Part shown: positions 35,508 to 51,977 of the stretch, piece by piece
Layout: each line of letters opens with the position of its first letter
Position numbering within the stretch: position 1 is the stretch's first letter
Assembly (NCBI RefSeq): GCF_016545825.1
Contig: NC_052615.1
Span: forward strand, 24,234,520-24,298,519
Length of the DNA: 64,000 nt
Source of the DNA: Eucalyptus grandis
Lineage: Eukaryota; Streptophyta; Magnoliopsida; Myrtales; Myrtaceae
Reading direction: 5' to 3'
Position numbers and translations under genes: made by a program
Notes under the pieces: generated by a model
Databases searched by the model: none
The model's input: the letters and a program-made list of their open reading frames with translations, nothing else
What the model was told of the DNA's origin: nothing

Positions 35508-38500
35508 GCTGCTTGGTATTGTAATTTTGTATCCAATCTTCAATCTTTGCTAACCCTAGCCTTGAAATATTAATCTATAATGTGGCATCTATCTAGATCC
35601 AAGTTGTCCATGATAGCAAGAACAAATACCCTACTGTTTCAGCTTCTTGGCCACAGAAAGGACATTTGGGCTCACGTAAAATCCTTCTCCTAAATAGATT
35701 ATCTCTTGTAAGTAATGCATTTCGACATAAATGCCATAAGAAAATTCTGATTCTCAGGGGGTATTTAGTAGCCGAATACGTTTTCAAAGCTCTCGGGGTG
35801 ACTAGTATGATGCTGAGACCTAGATTGTGGAATTTTGATTTGCTTCTTCTTTTTCTATAGTGTATGCGCTCTTAACAATATACTGACCAGATTTTGTGCC
35901 CGCCCAAACAACTTTATCTCGTGAGATTCGAGCTTTCAAATGGATTGTCAATATCTCACTAACGGTTTGCTTGTCAAATAGTCTACACGGGATCTATTCG
36001 TCCCATTTATCCTCCTCTTTCCAAATCAAGTTAGCCACTTTTGTCAGCTCTCCATAGCTAGCAGGTCCTCCAAGAATGCCACATTTAAGCCATTTGTCTT
36101 TATAAATGTTAATTTTATCCCCATTGCTCACTAACCACATAACTAAATGTGAAATTGAACTCTTCCCATCAACATGTTTTGCCATCCCCATGAGGGGCGT
36201 GACCTCTTTTTTGCATTCCAAAAGGAATTCCGAGGGAAATAAATCCCTTTTAATATTTGACTCCATAGGGATTGGGGGTATTGAGATAATCTCCATACTT
36301 GTTTACCTAGCATGACTCTATTGACAGATAATAGACCTCTAAAGCCTAGATCTCATAGGTCTTTTCTAAACTTTAACAACTCTCATTTCCTCCAATGAAG
36401 ACCAACACTAGACTCACTATTTTTGCATCAAAATGCTGCAATTTTTTCCTCCATTGAAAGACATAGAGAACGGGATTTTGAATATTGACATGGCGTATTG
36501 GAGTAAAGCTTGAACCATAGTTTTTATGAGAATTTCTTTTCCAGCTTTCGAAATAAGATTCTCTTTCCACCCTTCTAGCTTAACATTAACTCTTGCTAAG
36601 ATCCAAGCGAATATATTTTTTTTAGACTTCCCCAATTCGATGGAATTCCCAAGTGCTTTCCTATATGCTTAATTTCAGGGACTCTTAATTCACCGGCCAT
36701 ATTTCTTCTTAATCTCTGTGGACAACCCATACTAAAAGAAATACTAGACTTGTTCAAGTTAATTTCTTGCCCATAAGCATAGCAATATTGATTCAAGATT
36801 AATGCTAAGTTTTGGCATTTTTTTACTTTTCCATCTAAGAAGAAGATCGAGTCATCAGTGAACAAGAGATGAGATAAAATAGGGCAGTACCAATTTAGTT
36901 TGATCCTAGTGATTGTCATCAATTGCTTTTTCATCAAGATCGATAGGGTATTCGCCATCGAGATGAATAAATAAGACAAGATGGAATCACCTCGTTTGAT
37001 TCCTCTTGTTGGTTGGAAAAATTCCCGAGACTTGCCATTGATTTTCACACTGAAAGATGTTTTCACACATAACATAACCCAGTTTACCCATTTCTCATCG
37101 AAGCCCATTTTCAGCATACAAGCTTTGAAAAAATCTCACTCAACTCTATCATAGGCTCTTTTCATATCAAATTTAAGCATGGCTTGAAATTTCTTCTTTC
37201 TTCTGTGAATTCTCAATTGATGTAGCACCTCTTGCACAATCAAGATATTATCCTGAATTTGCCTTTCTATCACAAAGGCACTTTGTTCAACCACAACAAG
37301 GTCAAAAAGCCATGGTTTCAATCTATTTGCCAAAACCTTAGAGAAAAACTTGTAGGTGAAGTTACACAAGCTTATGGGTTGGAATTGGTCTAGTCTCTAC
37401 GGATTAGGTACTTTGGCACCAAAGAGATACAGGTTCCATTAAGCGTAGGATTAATGTAACCATCGTCAAAGAATCTCCTCACATTCTGGAATACATCTTT
37501 CCAATGTTTTTTATAACACAATCCATTCATTCCATCCAAACCCGGTACTTTTAAGGATCTCATCCAGAACACAACTTGTCACACTTCTTCTAATGAGATT
37601 TCTACAGTAAGCTTATGGTTCATCTCTTCCGTAACAAGAATCGGCCATTGCTCTAAAATTGGATCAAAATTGCAAGGACCCACCGAGTTGTAAAGGTCTT
37701 TAAAGAAGTCTATTGTCATCTCTTTCAACATCTTCTGATCACGAATCCATGTGCCCTTATTATTTTTCAGAGTTGATATCCTGTTTCTCTGCCTTCTTTG
37801 AATTGTCGCAGCATGGAAGTATTTGGTGTTTTTGTCTCTTCATTACAACCAATTTACCCTTAATGTAATCTCCAATACATTTCCTCTTGCCGCCAATAAC
37901 CTTCAATTTGTTTAGTTAATTCAAGGATCCTTCCTCTTCCCCATGACTTATTTTGATTATTAATTAGATATTGAAGTTCCTCTTTTAATCCATTAAGCAT
38001 CTTAAGACTATTTGGGAAAGCCTTCTTACTCCACTTCACTAACTCAGGAGACACATCTTTCAATTTGTTTGCTAGGTTGCAATCTTTTGAGCTAGTTGAA
38101 TTTCACATCTCCTTGACTATCTCACCACATTCTTCGTTTTCAACCCAAAACGCTTCAAATTTAAATCCATTTTTTTCTCTTACTAGATTCAACTGAAAAA
38201 GGATAGAAGTAAGGGGCTATGATCCGAGCCAATAGCTTGTAACTCAAAGGCTTCAACTTTGGGGTATATCAATCTCCATTCTATATTGCAAGTGACTCAA
38301 TTTGACCTTTTCTTCACATATTCCTCTCCTTCTCGGTTATTAGCCCAAGTAAATGCATAACCCTTACTCTCTATATCCATCAAACTACAATCGTTTAAGA
38401 AGTCTCTAAATGCATTTAATCTATAATGGTCCACCATTCATTTTCCCACCTTCTCCCGGTGGTAAAGAATTTCATTAAAATCACCTACGCACACCCATGA

Positions 38501-38883
38501 TAGAAAGTTCTAAGCAGTTAGATATTTTAACCTCTCCCATAAAGCAAGTTTGTCTTTATATATAGCAAGAGCATGAACAAAAGCTATCCTAAAAGGCTAT
38601 CTTCTTTCAAAGTCTTCATAAATGACATCAAGAAATTCATTAGAGGCTAAGTTAACCTTGATAGTGACTTCATCATTCCCCCCGCAATCTCGCTTGGGTT
38701 TACTACATAGCAGTACTAAAACTTCAACCTCCATCGCACTTTTTGGACATATTCTTCTTGATTCTGGTTTCCATTAAGAAAACCGATCCAGGCTTACCTT
38801 AAGCCACAATGGTTTGCAAAGTGAGAACTATCGGGGGAGTGCCCAACCCTTGACACTTGACAGTTCCAACATAATATCTTCAT
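35508..38883 (-). pseudogene. LINE 2 ORF2: endonuclease, reverse transcriptase, zinc domain
   Basis: Endonuclease from ATG at 38883 (MKILCWNCQ, then VCVGDFNEILYHREKVGK and SDHSPLLLSF). Polymerase blocks: VPGLDGMNGLCYKKHW, VVEQSAFVIERQIQDNILIV, KFDMKRAYDRVE, KRGDSILSYLFISMAN and HLLFTDDSIFFLDG (about 36870-36830), where the active-site FADD reads FTDD. zf-RVT: LRIRIFLWHLCRNALLTRDN then KCPFCGQEAETVGYLFLLSW (to about 35597). After CWNCQ a 7-bp tandem copy (GTGTCAA twice) shifts the frame. Confidence 0.9.
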
Positions 38884-38989
38884 TTGCCCACAGCAACTTG
38901 GATCAGGGTTTCCAAGAGTTGGGTTTCATCCAACTTATGTGCATTATTTTGCTACATGTCATAGGGGCAATATCTTCCATCTTTCTTAC

Positions 38990-40031
38990 TGATCCTAGTG
39001 TTTATCTTTCTATGTCTCTTCTGCAAGTTTGCTTTTGCAACTTGTGATGAAGGGAGCTCTAAGAAGAAAGGAGGGTTCACTACTGGGGGTAAAGGGGATC
39101 CCTCCATTCTTCATAAATTTTCATGAAGGTTATAATCTCCTTCACTCATCTTTCTTTTTTTCTTTTCATCATGTGAATGGTACCGCATGTTATGTGAATT
39201 ATCAACTTTTGTTATCACAATAGTTAGTTGTCCTGAGTTTAATGGTGTCTCTGGCACCATCTCATTCAGTCCATCTTCTTCAGAGATATCCCCATAAAAA
39301 GCCTTCCAAAAAAGGGTTGCTTGCACTAACTTCCACCTATAGCCAAGATCTGAATAGTAAACTATCATTGTTAGAGAAAAAAGCTTCCTCATAAGGCACT
39401 ATCTCACAACTCTTAGCATAGTGACCTATTCTTTGACACGAGTAACAGAAATGTGGGAGTTATTCATACCTAAAATCCAGCCAATGTTCCTTACCCTGAT
39501 AGCTGGAAATAATCCCATAAACAAGTGGGTTAGAAAGGGATAAGGAAACTTTGGCTTTTTAGATTGCAATGGATGCGTATCCACATGTTTCAATTTTAAC
39601 TTAAGAAACTTCTCCAACATTTTCAGTAATCCTTCTAATAGCATCTCCTGTCCTTGCTTCTATAGGAGGCAATCCATGAATTTACATCCAAAAGACACAC
39701 GAATCAACTACACTACAGTGAGGGGGATGCTTATTTCCCATGGTTAAGTACTTGAAAGTGGCTAGAGAAAGACCATGGACCACAATGGAGAACATTGTCC
39801 TCCTGGATAGAGGAAAATTCAAACGAGAATAACCCAGGTTCCAAGTGCTTGCATCCATGTCTTAGTCATGGTGGATAAAAATGCTTGGGAGTTTATATTG
39901 GGATTACCATACGGATATCCAAATGAGGTTCATTGACATTCCTCCAATTTTTCCTGAAAAACCACATCGTTTAGGTCAAATTTCTTTCTCTCGAACCCTA
40001 AATGCCTTAATCTTTTAGAAAGGGCAGCCAT
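38990..40031 (-). pseudogene. LINE 2 ORF1: DUF4283-like protein with CCHC zinc knuckle
   Basis: Starts at ATG 40031 (MAALSKRLRHLGFERKKFDL). Blocks: HGLSLATFKYLTMGNKHPP, IHGLPPIEARTGDAIRRITE (about 39690-39630) and the knuckle CYSCQRIGHYAKSC (about 39450-39410; C-x2-C-x4-H-x4-C). Such ORF1 proteins coat the LINE RNA. Stops and frame changes occur, for example before IHGLPP. Confidence 0.8.
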
Positions 40032-40090
40032 GTGTCTTTCTAATCATTTCTCTGTTTCCATCTTAACTCCTCCACTCTAGTTCATGCCTT

Positions 40091-41052
40091 GTAGATTTCA
40101 ATTGGGATTACAAATAAAGCCACATTGCATATTGTCGAGACATCCCAAATACTCTAGATGTACAGATGCTGAGAAGTCTAGACAAAGCTCAGTTGAACTA
40201 AACAGTAACATTTATCAATCAATTTGAGAAGATTCCTTGGGCAAAAGAGCCCTTTCTTCCAAAACCAATTGCATGAAGGACATCAACTTCACATTTTGCC
40301 AAGAAAACTCAAAAACGCATTTTATCTAGAAATTCCGAAATTGGTAGATTCAAACTACCTCAGTTTGGCTGAAGATGCGGTAAGGAGATCAAAAACTCGA
40401 CCGTTGGAAACTCTCCTCCTTATGTGTAGCAACCACTCCATATTTTGTTGCCATTTTTGAGATTATGGATAAATGCAATAGAACAAAAGATGGGAAAAAC
40501 AAGATATCTTCTGTAGAAAATCTAGGGTATTAGGGGCGGTAGGTGAAAGCTACCCAAATGGAAGGGTATATGTAGAATACTTATGATTGTAAGGGGAAAA
40601 CATTGGAATTTGGGTTAGGGTTTTAAGATAAGAGATGAAGCTACTGGTTGGTAGAGAGGAGCTCTTTAGGCATGCAGTAGTTAAGTTGCTACCGAATTAG
40701 TTCAATTCATTTGACTTTGGCACCTCAATTCGTCCAATTTGCTTTTTACATGACCATATTAGACTGTAAAATCGTAATTGAGGTTTAATTGTCAAATTGA
40801 ACCTCAATCAGTCAAATTAAACCTTAGATTAGCATGGTTCAAAGGAATAATACAAATTGGATCAACTTGTCTTGATTTTGTCACATATTGGTTGGCTAAT
40901 TCAATCAAATTGAATCTAATTATTGTAAATTTATCAAAATTGACATTCAAACCGGGTTGCCTTCAAGGAATTGAACTTAATTTTGGCTAAATTGCATAAT
41001 TCATGTAAAATGGATCACAACCCCTAATTATGGCCAAAATTGGGGAAATTTG
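40091..41052. other. Gene-free stretch between LINE 2 and transposon 2
   Basis: No gene found. 40840-40990 shares short exact words with 21990-22140 on the same strand, marking another dispersed repeat. Confidence 0.5.
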
Positions 41053-41330
41053 CTTTAGGGTCCGTGCATTTCGCGGAAAACAACTTCCGGAAAAATATTT
41101 TCTGGAATTTTTGGTGTTCGGATGGCGGAAAGTAAATGGTCAAAGAAAATTATTTCAAGTCAATGGAAAATCTCCTTATAAGATTGTGAAAATTGATTTC
41201 CTCTTTTGAGAAAGGGAAATCATTTTCCCCATCTTTATGCATGCGTTCTCACGCAATCTTCTATTGCCCTTCTTTCCTTACTCATTTTCTCTAGAAGCTA
41301 CCATTTCTGCCCTCTTTCTCACAAAACCTA

Positions 41331-41560
41331 GGGTTTTTGATCTCATCCTCCTCCTCCTTTGACACCAACGATCAGCAGCAACCGAGCGCCCTCAGATGAA
41401 GGACGAGGGTTTCTAATCTCATCCTCCTTCTCCTTCGACGCCGACAATCAGCAACGACGAAGCATCCCCCTCATCTAGCGGTGCTCAATCTCTGCCTTCA
41501 CGAAGCCCAGCGTTTTTGATCTCATCCTCCTTCTTGACGTTGACGATCAATAGTGGCCGA
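41331..41560. repeat. Three diverged short tandem repeats in the transposon leader
   Basis: Each unit begins TTTTTGATCTCATCCTCC or a close variant (41334, 41411, 41514) and continues into a GACG..GACGATCAGCA-type word. Spacings are about 77 and 103 bp. Confidence 0.8.
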
Positions 41561-42845
41561 CTGTCGCTGCAATTGCTCCTCCCAACTGCTCCTCTCCCTC
41601 GGCGACGGTATCCTCACTTCCTCATTTCCCTCGGTTTCCATCAGTTGCCTTTTTGTTTCTATTGATCACCTCTATGCCGATCGATCGCTCGCCCCTTGGT
41701 CGCCACGATTGATGTTCCCGCATAATGGATGGAGCTGATTTGGCGGTGTTTGCGTGACCTTGCAATTCACCCTCTTGGTTATGTCTTATATGTTTTCGAG
41801 CCTCAAGAAGATTTTTGCCGGATGATTTATGATGGATTGAACATGATTGTGTTTAGCTTTGCTAATCATGTCTACAGCTTGTGTAGTTTTTATAGGGAAA
41901 GTGAAGGATCAAGGAGATTGGTTACACCTTTGCGAGCTTTTTGATGTGATTTTTGTGCGTTGAGCTTAGAATTCTATAGCTGCTGGAGGTCTAATTAAAA
42001 GTGGAAAAGGATGGGACCTTTTAGCCTCTATGTGAAGTCGTGGAGTTTCTAAAAAGATAGCTTGGTCCAAACAATGTTGGTTATATTTTCTGATTGAGAT
42101 GTATTATAAATCGTGACATCAGTATTTTGGAGCTTGTCTTGTCTCGTCCAAGGCAAGTAAAACATATCTCATGTTGATAGTTTTTAAAGTTTCATTGCAT
42201 TTTTATCTCTAGTGTCCAATTGGTTGCATATCTAAATTCTCATCAATCTTTGTCCATATCAAGTTGATACTTCGTTGTAGGCGCACATTAAGCAACTTGC
42301 TCTCCCTTGTTGAATGCAACTCTGAAATGAAGGCCGAAATGTGTCTTGCAAGTCTTGTTGTGTAACCTACAAAAGGGAAATTGATTAGGCTAGACATCCA
42401 CATTGACACAGACAAAGTGAGGTAATACATTCTTACAATACAACCCTAAGTATTCTGGATTAAGAGCTAACTCCTTCATAGTAGACAAGCCTAGTGAAGG
42501 ATTCATTTGGTCTCATCCATTTGACTGTAATTATTCATTTTGTCATGTTCTTTCATGAGAAATATGTGCGTTATATACTGGTTTACCCTCTTAACCCCTT
42601 CTACCATGTTTATAGATGGTTGGTTAAACAAGTTGTCATGTATATGGGTTGACCTCTTAATCCCCTTAAATATCATTTAGACGAAAATAGTTGAGCATGT
42701 TATCATCTATTGTCCCCTATTTTTCTAGCTCTTCTAGTATTGCCCTTCTTGCATTTCACATGCATTTTGTGTTTCATGATTAATGTGTTCCAATATAGAT
42801 GGATAACAAAATTCGAGCGATGGTAACGGTGCAACTGCAACGGTT

Positions 42846-43974
42846 ATGAAAATTATCACATTAGTTATGGATGATTATGATCATTCGGAGAATCACATAC
42901 CAAGAGAGCCTCATGTGAATCGAGATTATGAGAGAGAGTTATATATGAATCGTGTGTTATATAGTGGTGATACTCATTGTATAGATCAAATACGGATGAC
43001 ACCGAATGCTTTTTTAGACCTTTGTAAGGTACTTGTGCAAGTAACTTGTTGCGTTCTACCGTAAATGTTTCTATTAAGAAGCAAGTTTTGTCGAACATAA
43101 TGTAAGGTTTAGAGTCATTGGGGGAAGATTTCATAGATTAATAGACACCGTTTATAGATATTTCAAAATTGTCCTGCAAGCAATTTTGAAATTATACAAG
43201 CATGTGGTGAAAGAACCAAGCAATTCCACTCTTGAGATTAGTAACAATTGAAGGTTTTATCCATATTTTAAGGTATGGAATTTGAAAAAACAAGTCTATA
43301 AAGTGCTTGAGAAATTTCATTAGTAATTTATTTGTTAACTATATTGATTATTTTAGGATTGTGTTGGAGCAATAGATGGAACTCGTGTACATGCATCGGT
43401 TCCTCTTGAAATTCGAGGAAGATTTCGTGGTCAGAAGGATGGAACAACATAAAATATATTAGCGCCGTTACATTTGACTTGAGATTTTCCTATGTATTAG
43501 CTAGTTAGGAAGACACAACTCATGATTCACATATTTTGGCTGATGCACTTTCAAAGCCAAATGGATTGAACAATCCTAGAGGTGAGAAAATAGAATTTAC
43601 ACACATTATTTGAATTGAAATTAATAACTTGATAATAAACTTATCTATAACTTGTAGGAAAATATTATCTTGCCGATGCTAGTTATGGAATCCATAATGG
43701 CATCATCTCTCCCTATCGTGGTGTTAGATACCATTTGAAGGAGTTTAGCGATCGCCCTCCTAAAAACAAGAAGGAACTATTCAATTTGCAGCATTCATCA
43801 CTAAGAACTACTATTGAAAGAGCACTTGGAGTTCTAAAGAAGTGCTTTCGAGTATTGGATTCAGAACCTTTGTGGTCATTTAGAACACAAGTCGATGTTG
43901 TCTTAGCTTGTTGTGTCATTCACAATTTTATTATGAAAGCTTATCCCAATGACTATCATGGAAGAGATGAATAG
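42846..43974 (+). pseudogene. Harbinger-type DDE nuclease (transposase), two introns, recently broken
   Basis: Three coding parts are separated by GT-AG introns at 43273-43356 and 43582-43657. Blocks: NRDYERELYMNRVLYSGDTH and RMTPNAFLDLCKVL; then DCVGAIDGTRVHASVPLEIR with the first Asp, GRFRGQKDGTT, THDSHILADALSKPNGL with the second Asp region; then GKYYLADASYGIHNGIISPY, LQHSSLRTTIERALGVLKKC with the catalytic Glu, and VDVVLACCVIHNFIM. It ends in a stop at 43972. Breaks: TAA at 43450-43452 (CAA, Gln, in the family's TTQN), TAG at 43506-43508 (TGG in the family's GWE), and a 1-base frameshift near 43463. The rest matches the family closely, so decay is recent. Confidence 0.88.
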
Positions 43975-44900
43975 ACAAATGGAATCTTAAAGAGAAAATC
44001 CAATAATCCAACTTTCTGGAGGGAGGAAAAGGAGGAAAATAAGATATGGGCATCGAAGAGGGATAGGATTGCTCATGCAATGTAGATTAGTTATCAGAAT
44101 ATTAGAAGAAGCCAATAGTTTTGCTTTTATTTTTTTTTAGTGATTTATTTTGAACATGTGGTTTTCATTTCTTTAATGATAATCATCTGGTGCAGCATTG
44201 CAGTGGGTCCCACTTGCCAAATAAAAATTGATGAGTTGGCCCGATTGCACACATGTCAAATGATAAATGAACCAATCTACATTTTTATATGGAGGACGAA
44301 TCTACCTAATTTTTTTTTTTTTCCTTTGCATGACCATGAGACGAACTTAAAATTTAATCCATGTAGACGAAATTGAAAACAGTACATGTAAAAGTTAGGA
44401 TAATAGAGTTACTTCAGGATTTCCAAAGCTGATGACAGAATATACGGGTGCTCTAGACAGTAGCCTACAGATAATTTTTCCTGTTCCTTGTTACCAAAAC
44501 AATATTGAATAATAATTTTTCCTATTCCTTGTTACCAAAACAATATTCGAATGAATCAGGGAAAAAAGGTACATGCAAGAGTTAAATTAGGTCATCCACT
44601 ATTTGCTTATTTTACCAAACGACGGGGAAGAAAGTAGCTTAACCTAACATTTGCAACCCTGAGATGCTACTTAGGCAAAATAGCCAAAATAGCGACTGCG
44701 TTCATATTGACAATGATTGTTTAACGTGAGGCCTTGTAAATTGTCCGAGCAAAGGAAAACTGTTCTAAGTCCACGGTAACCTCCATGTTCACCTGCCCTT
44801 GGAAGACTAACTTTTACTTATGGCCATGCAAGAAAAAGAAGTAAAACTGCACAAAGCTCGAGCTATTTCCAGAGCTACAAATGATGGGTCACAGCTTCGG

Positions 44901-45973
44901 CATTGAAAATTTGGAATGACGGAAACATGATTTTGGTATTAATGATAATTTTTTGACTAGTTGTGTGTGCAAGTGTATATATAGGGTATGTATTTAGTAG
45001 AGGATAGACAAGGGAACATGTTAAGATAATTTCGAGAATATAGGTCATGGGATAGTAAAAAAAAATAGTTCATTCGTTGAATAAAATAGTTTGTTAAAGG
45101 AGTGTCGATGAAGGAGCTAAAGATTTGAGTTTATGAGCTCAGCCCCCGCACATCGACATAAATGAGCCCATCCCTTTTATAAGCAATCTCCACCGTAGTT
45201 GAAGTAGATATTTTAGGATTTTTTTCTAGATACATGCTTACGTGGACTCCTTTTAGATAGCAAGCTCCATCTACTCCTTAAAGGACTTGAACACCACCAG
45301 ATTCAACTGCCCACTATTAGAGTGAATGTTTCTAGATATTTCTTCAAAATTGGATCAAAAAAATGGATCACTTCCCCAACACTCCTCCTTAATCCATTTT
45401 CATGATCTTTCGAGCACGCTTCATGATCTTTCAAACTTGTCTTGAAATCCCTCCGGTGATCGGTTCCATGCCTTTTTCGTGATCTTTGCTCTAAGAACCC
45501 TGCATCCATCCATAGTTGATTTGCTAAAACACTCACATCTTTCTCTAACTCGACATATCTTTCTTCAATGATGTCTTAGATGTCTCGGCCATCAAAATGC
45601 TCTTAGTTGTAGATATTTCCATCAAATTAGAGATTGGTATTTTTAACAGGCAAGTTGGCCTTTGTTTTAGCTCTGGCTTTAGAGTCGGGTCCGTCTCTGA
45701 CTTTTATTTAGTTGAGAATAGTGTGGAAAAATGCCCAACACCATCCGAACATGCCTAACTCTGAAACCACGTTGAAGATTTGGAATCGCATAGAAGCACG
45801 ATTTTGGTATGGATAATAACTTTTTTTTGTCAATGATGTGCAAGTGTATATTTGTGTAGTATGTATTTGATTAAGGAATGGACAAGAGACAAGTTAGGAT
45901 AGTTCAAGGATATATGTCACGGGATAGGAGACAAGAATATAGTTTTTTTAGTGGATAGAAATGTGGTGTTACA
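44901..45973 (-). mobile_element. Small non-autonomous copia-like LTR element (TRIM/LARD type)
   Basis: Direct repeats of about 200 bp, 44901-45098 and 45770-45973, share words such as GATTTTGGTAT, TGTGCAAGTGTATAT and GGGATAG. Next to the right repeat, the minus strand reads TGGTTTCAGAGTTAGGC (about 45769-45753), one or two changes from the copia primer site TGGTATCAGAGC that pairs with initiator tRNA-Met. This sets the direction. The interior (670 bp) has one 77-codon frame (45303-45536) of unknown kind and no polymerase. The corresponding place in the second kinase block lacks it. A matching 5-bp target duplication was not found, and sequence absent from copy 2 extends on to about 46300. 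Confidence 0.6.
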
Positions 45974-46318
45974 TTAATGGAAGGAGGGGATCTTGTCGTG
46001 GGTAAAGTACAATGATATGGAGTTTATCTAATGCTTCCAACACCCTAAACAAACCAATGCAAGCTCTCTTTCTAGAGCTACCTACCGACTTCTTCAAGGA
46101 AAGACCTCCACTTTTGTTAGAGACTTCATGGCTTTCCTTGTTCTCAATGCATAGGCTCCTAGAGACTTCAACATTTGCGCTTTCTGGACTCTTTTGCACA
46201 CATGCATTGCCGCCTAAGACTAGATTGTTTGTAATATTTTTTCTAGACTGCACTAACAAATGCCTGGAAGATTCTAGAAATTGGACATCTTTGATGTGAC
46301 TAACATATCCTTTGGGAA

Positions 46319-46349
46319 TTTATTACCTTTACCAAAAAAAAAAAAAAAA
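46319..46349 (+). mobile_element. Micro-retroposon 1 (31 bp, mostly poly-A)
   Basis: TTTATTACCTTTACC plus an A-run of about 16-17, flanked by a perfect 16-bp duplication (ACATATCCTTTGGGAA at 46303-46318 and 46350-46365). The second kinase block has the related site once (near 58450), without the insert. The structure is that of target-primed retroposition with almost the whole element lost. Confidence 0.85.
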
Positions 46350-47284
46350 ACATATCCTTTGGGAAAAGTAGGCAACCCACGAAACTAAGTGGCACGTCGA
46401 CCACACTTCATACGCCACCCTCACTCTTATCTCCTGCAAATTCCTAACAAGGGAGAACAAACGTTTGGTAGAAGCCCTGAAGCACACTGTGCACGCCTCC
46501 CTGTAAATCCCAGTGCTTGTAGTTTTAGTTCCTCTCAAAGAACGGTTTGTGCCCGCATAGGTTACTCGAACTATCTGATATTAAAAAAAATCACTCTCAC
46601 GTTGCACAAAATTCTTGCGGAAAGCTCATTATTGGGTTGGGATGAGTTTTTGTCATATTAAATTTTTCACTTGTTTCATTCTCCTACACAAACTAGAAGC
46701 TGCACTTACAAAAGGTGAAAGCAGCTTCTATGAAGAATATGAAATATAAGCGACTGGCCTTTTTCTGCAAAGATCGAAACAACGGCACTTTTTTTACCAA
46801 CCGACTCAGGCTGCTTGATCTTTTATTCATAGCAGGCACCGAAAAATGCAACCTGTGGTGCACTTCGCAACCGTTTCTGCTAAAAGGCCTAACGTACACT
46901 ATGACGGATTTTTTTTTGGAAATTCTCTATAAATGCATGAATTACTTCTCCTCAAAACAATAATAGAACATGAAAAGCTTTAGCGTCAGATAGTTAAACG
47001 TGGGTATAAATTGCCATAGGACGTTTGGCTGTGGAAATATAGAAGCCTTACAGAATTAGACCAATGTACAGATGCAAAGTTGTTCCGAGCTGCATCATTA
47101 TGCTAAATAATCGCATTAGATACTATTTAGAAGTACTGGTTCTCTATGAGGTATTACAGGGATGACTCAGATGCAACAACCACATTTAATAAACATATAG
47201 AGTCATATCGCCTCCTGAAGATGATACAGCCCAATTGATCATTACTGATTTGCTCCTTTCAGTGATTTTCACAGCAAAAGAAGC

Positions 47285-51297
<4,013 letters not shown>

Positions 51298-51572
51298 GAG
51301 AGGCAGCTAAAGAATGTTGAACCACAAGATCTGGTTCACCAAAGAATAATTGACTCAGAAAAGCTAAATTCATGCTATCAATTCTTGCTAGAGGCTACCA
51401 TCAAGAGGCCATGTTAAGCTCCAAAGAGTTGAGTGCATCTTCGAGAGCATATACCATAAATATTGACATCCAATTTGCCATAAAAGTAGATCAGTTTGCA
51501 AACATACACATACAAAAATATCTGCTGATGGATTTTGTTGATCCTTACAAGCTTAAAAAATCAAGATAGGCA

Positions 51573-51596
51573 CTTTACCCAAAAAAAAAAAAAAAA
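51573..51596 (+). mobile_element. Micro-retroposon 3 (24 bp, mostly poly-A)
   Basis: CTTTACCC plus sixteen A's, flanked by AAGATAGGCA at 51563-51572 and 51597-51606. The CTTTACC(C) next to the A-run is shared with micro-retroposon 1 (CTTTACC), hinting at one source family. The copy 2 region here is too diverged to serve as an empty site. Confidence 0.75.
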
Positions 51597-51834
51597 AAGA
51601 TAGGCATATCTATTTTAAAATCAAGGTGGCCTGACCGTAAGATAAAAAGCTTCGTTCATGATAATCTTATGCACATACACTAAAATAAATATGCTTCTGC
51701 TTTCTCAAATATAAAGGAACTTGAATATGACTGGTGAACATTTTGACACAATGCTCAACTAGGAAGGAGAAAAATCTTTCTTTCTTTTTTGCACTCCTCA
51801 TCTCTCTTCCTCGAATCCTATCAAACGCGAAAGT

Positions 51835-51977
51835 AGAAGAGGAAAGATCAGCACCGGAAGAGGCGAACCCCGATGCTGGCTCGGTTCACAACCTGGCCTG
51901 CCGAACAGTTTAGAGCCGAAACGTTACCGAAATTCTAATGGTGAAGAGGAAAAAGCTGTAAATCGAGGCTTTATAGA
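51835..51977 (-). promoter_or_regulatory. Likely promoter and 5' leader exon of kinase copy 1
   Basis: Minus strand: CTATAAAG (51969-51976) is a TATA box, and 35 bp or more further comes a GC-rich leader containing CTCTTCCGGTGCTGATC, which is also present in copy 2 near 63945-63965. Conservation of a non-coding GC-rich block far upstream of the ATG, plus an acceptor-like CTTTAG just before the ATG in both copies, indicates a 5' UTR intron. I could not place its donor. Confidence 0.5.

Larger units (their letters stand above)
35508..40090 (-). mobile_element. LINE (L1-like), LINE 2, proximal piece
   Basis: ORF1 (nucleic-acid binding) and most of ORF2 on the minus strand, ending abruptly at the LTR target duplication (35503-35507). 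The rest of ORF2 is at 26925-27546. The 5' end lies near or above 40090. The family is the same as LINE 1 (22.3-26.9 kb): the endonuclease opens with the identical MKILCWNCQ. It is inactivated by many stops and frameshifts. Confidence 0.9.
41053..44150 (+). mobile_element. PIF/Harbinger DNA transposon (element 2)
   Basis: Contains a well-preserved but broken Harbinger nuclease (42846-43974). The proposed left end is GGGTCCGTGCATTTCGCGG at 41059, preceded by TTA, in the style of PIF ends; I could not find its inverted mate on the right, so limits are approximate. A leader-like segment with a CTAGGGTTTTTGATCTC word and three short repeats lies at 41320-41560. No Myb/SANT partner ORF was seen between leader and nuclease, so it may have been lost or the element may be non-autonomous. 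Confidence 0.6.

Noticed and set aside
45969..46299. Overlapping frames of 95-96 codons on both strands
   Set aside because: Present only in the inserted part of kinase block 1, balanced on both strands; no domain recognised. Likely insertion debris.
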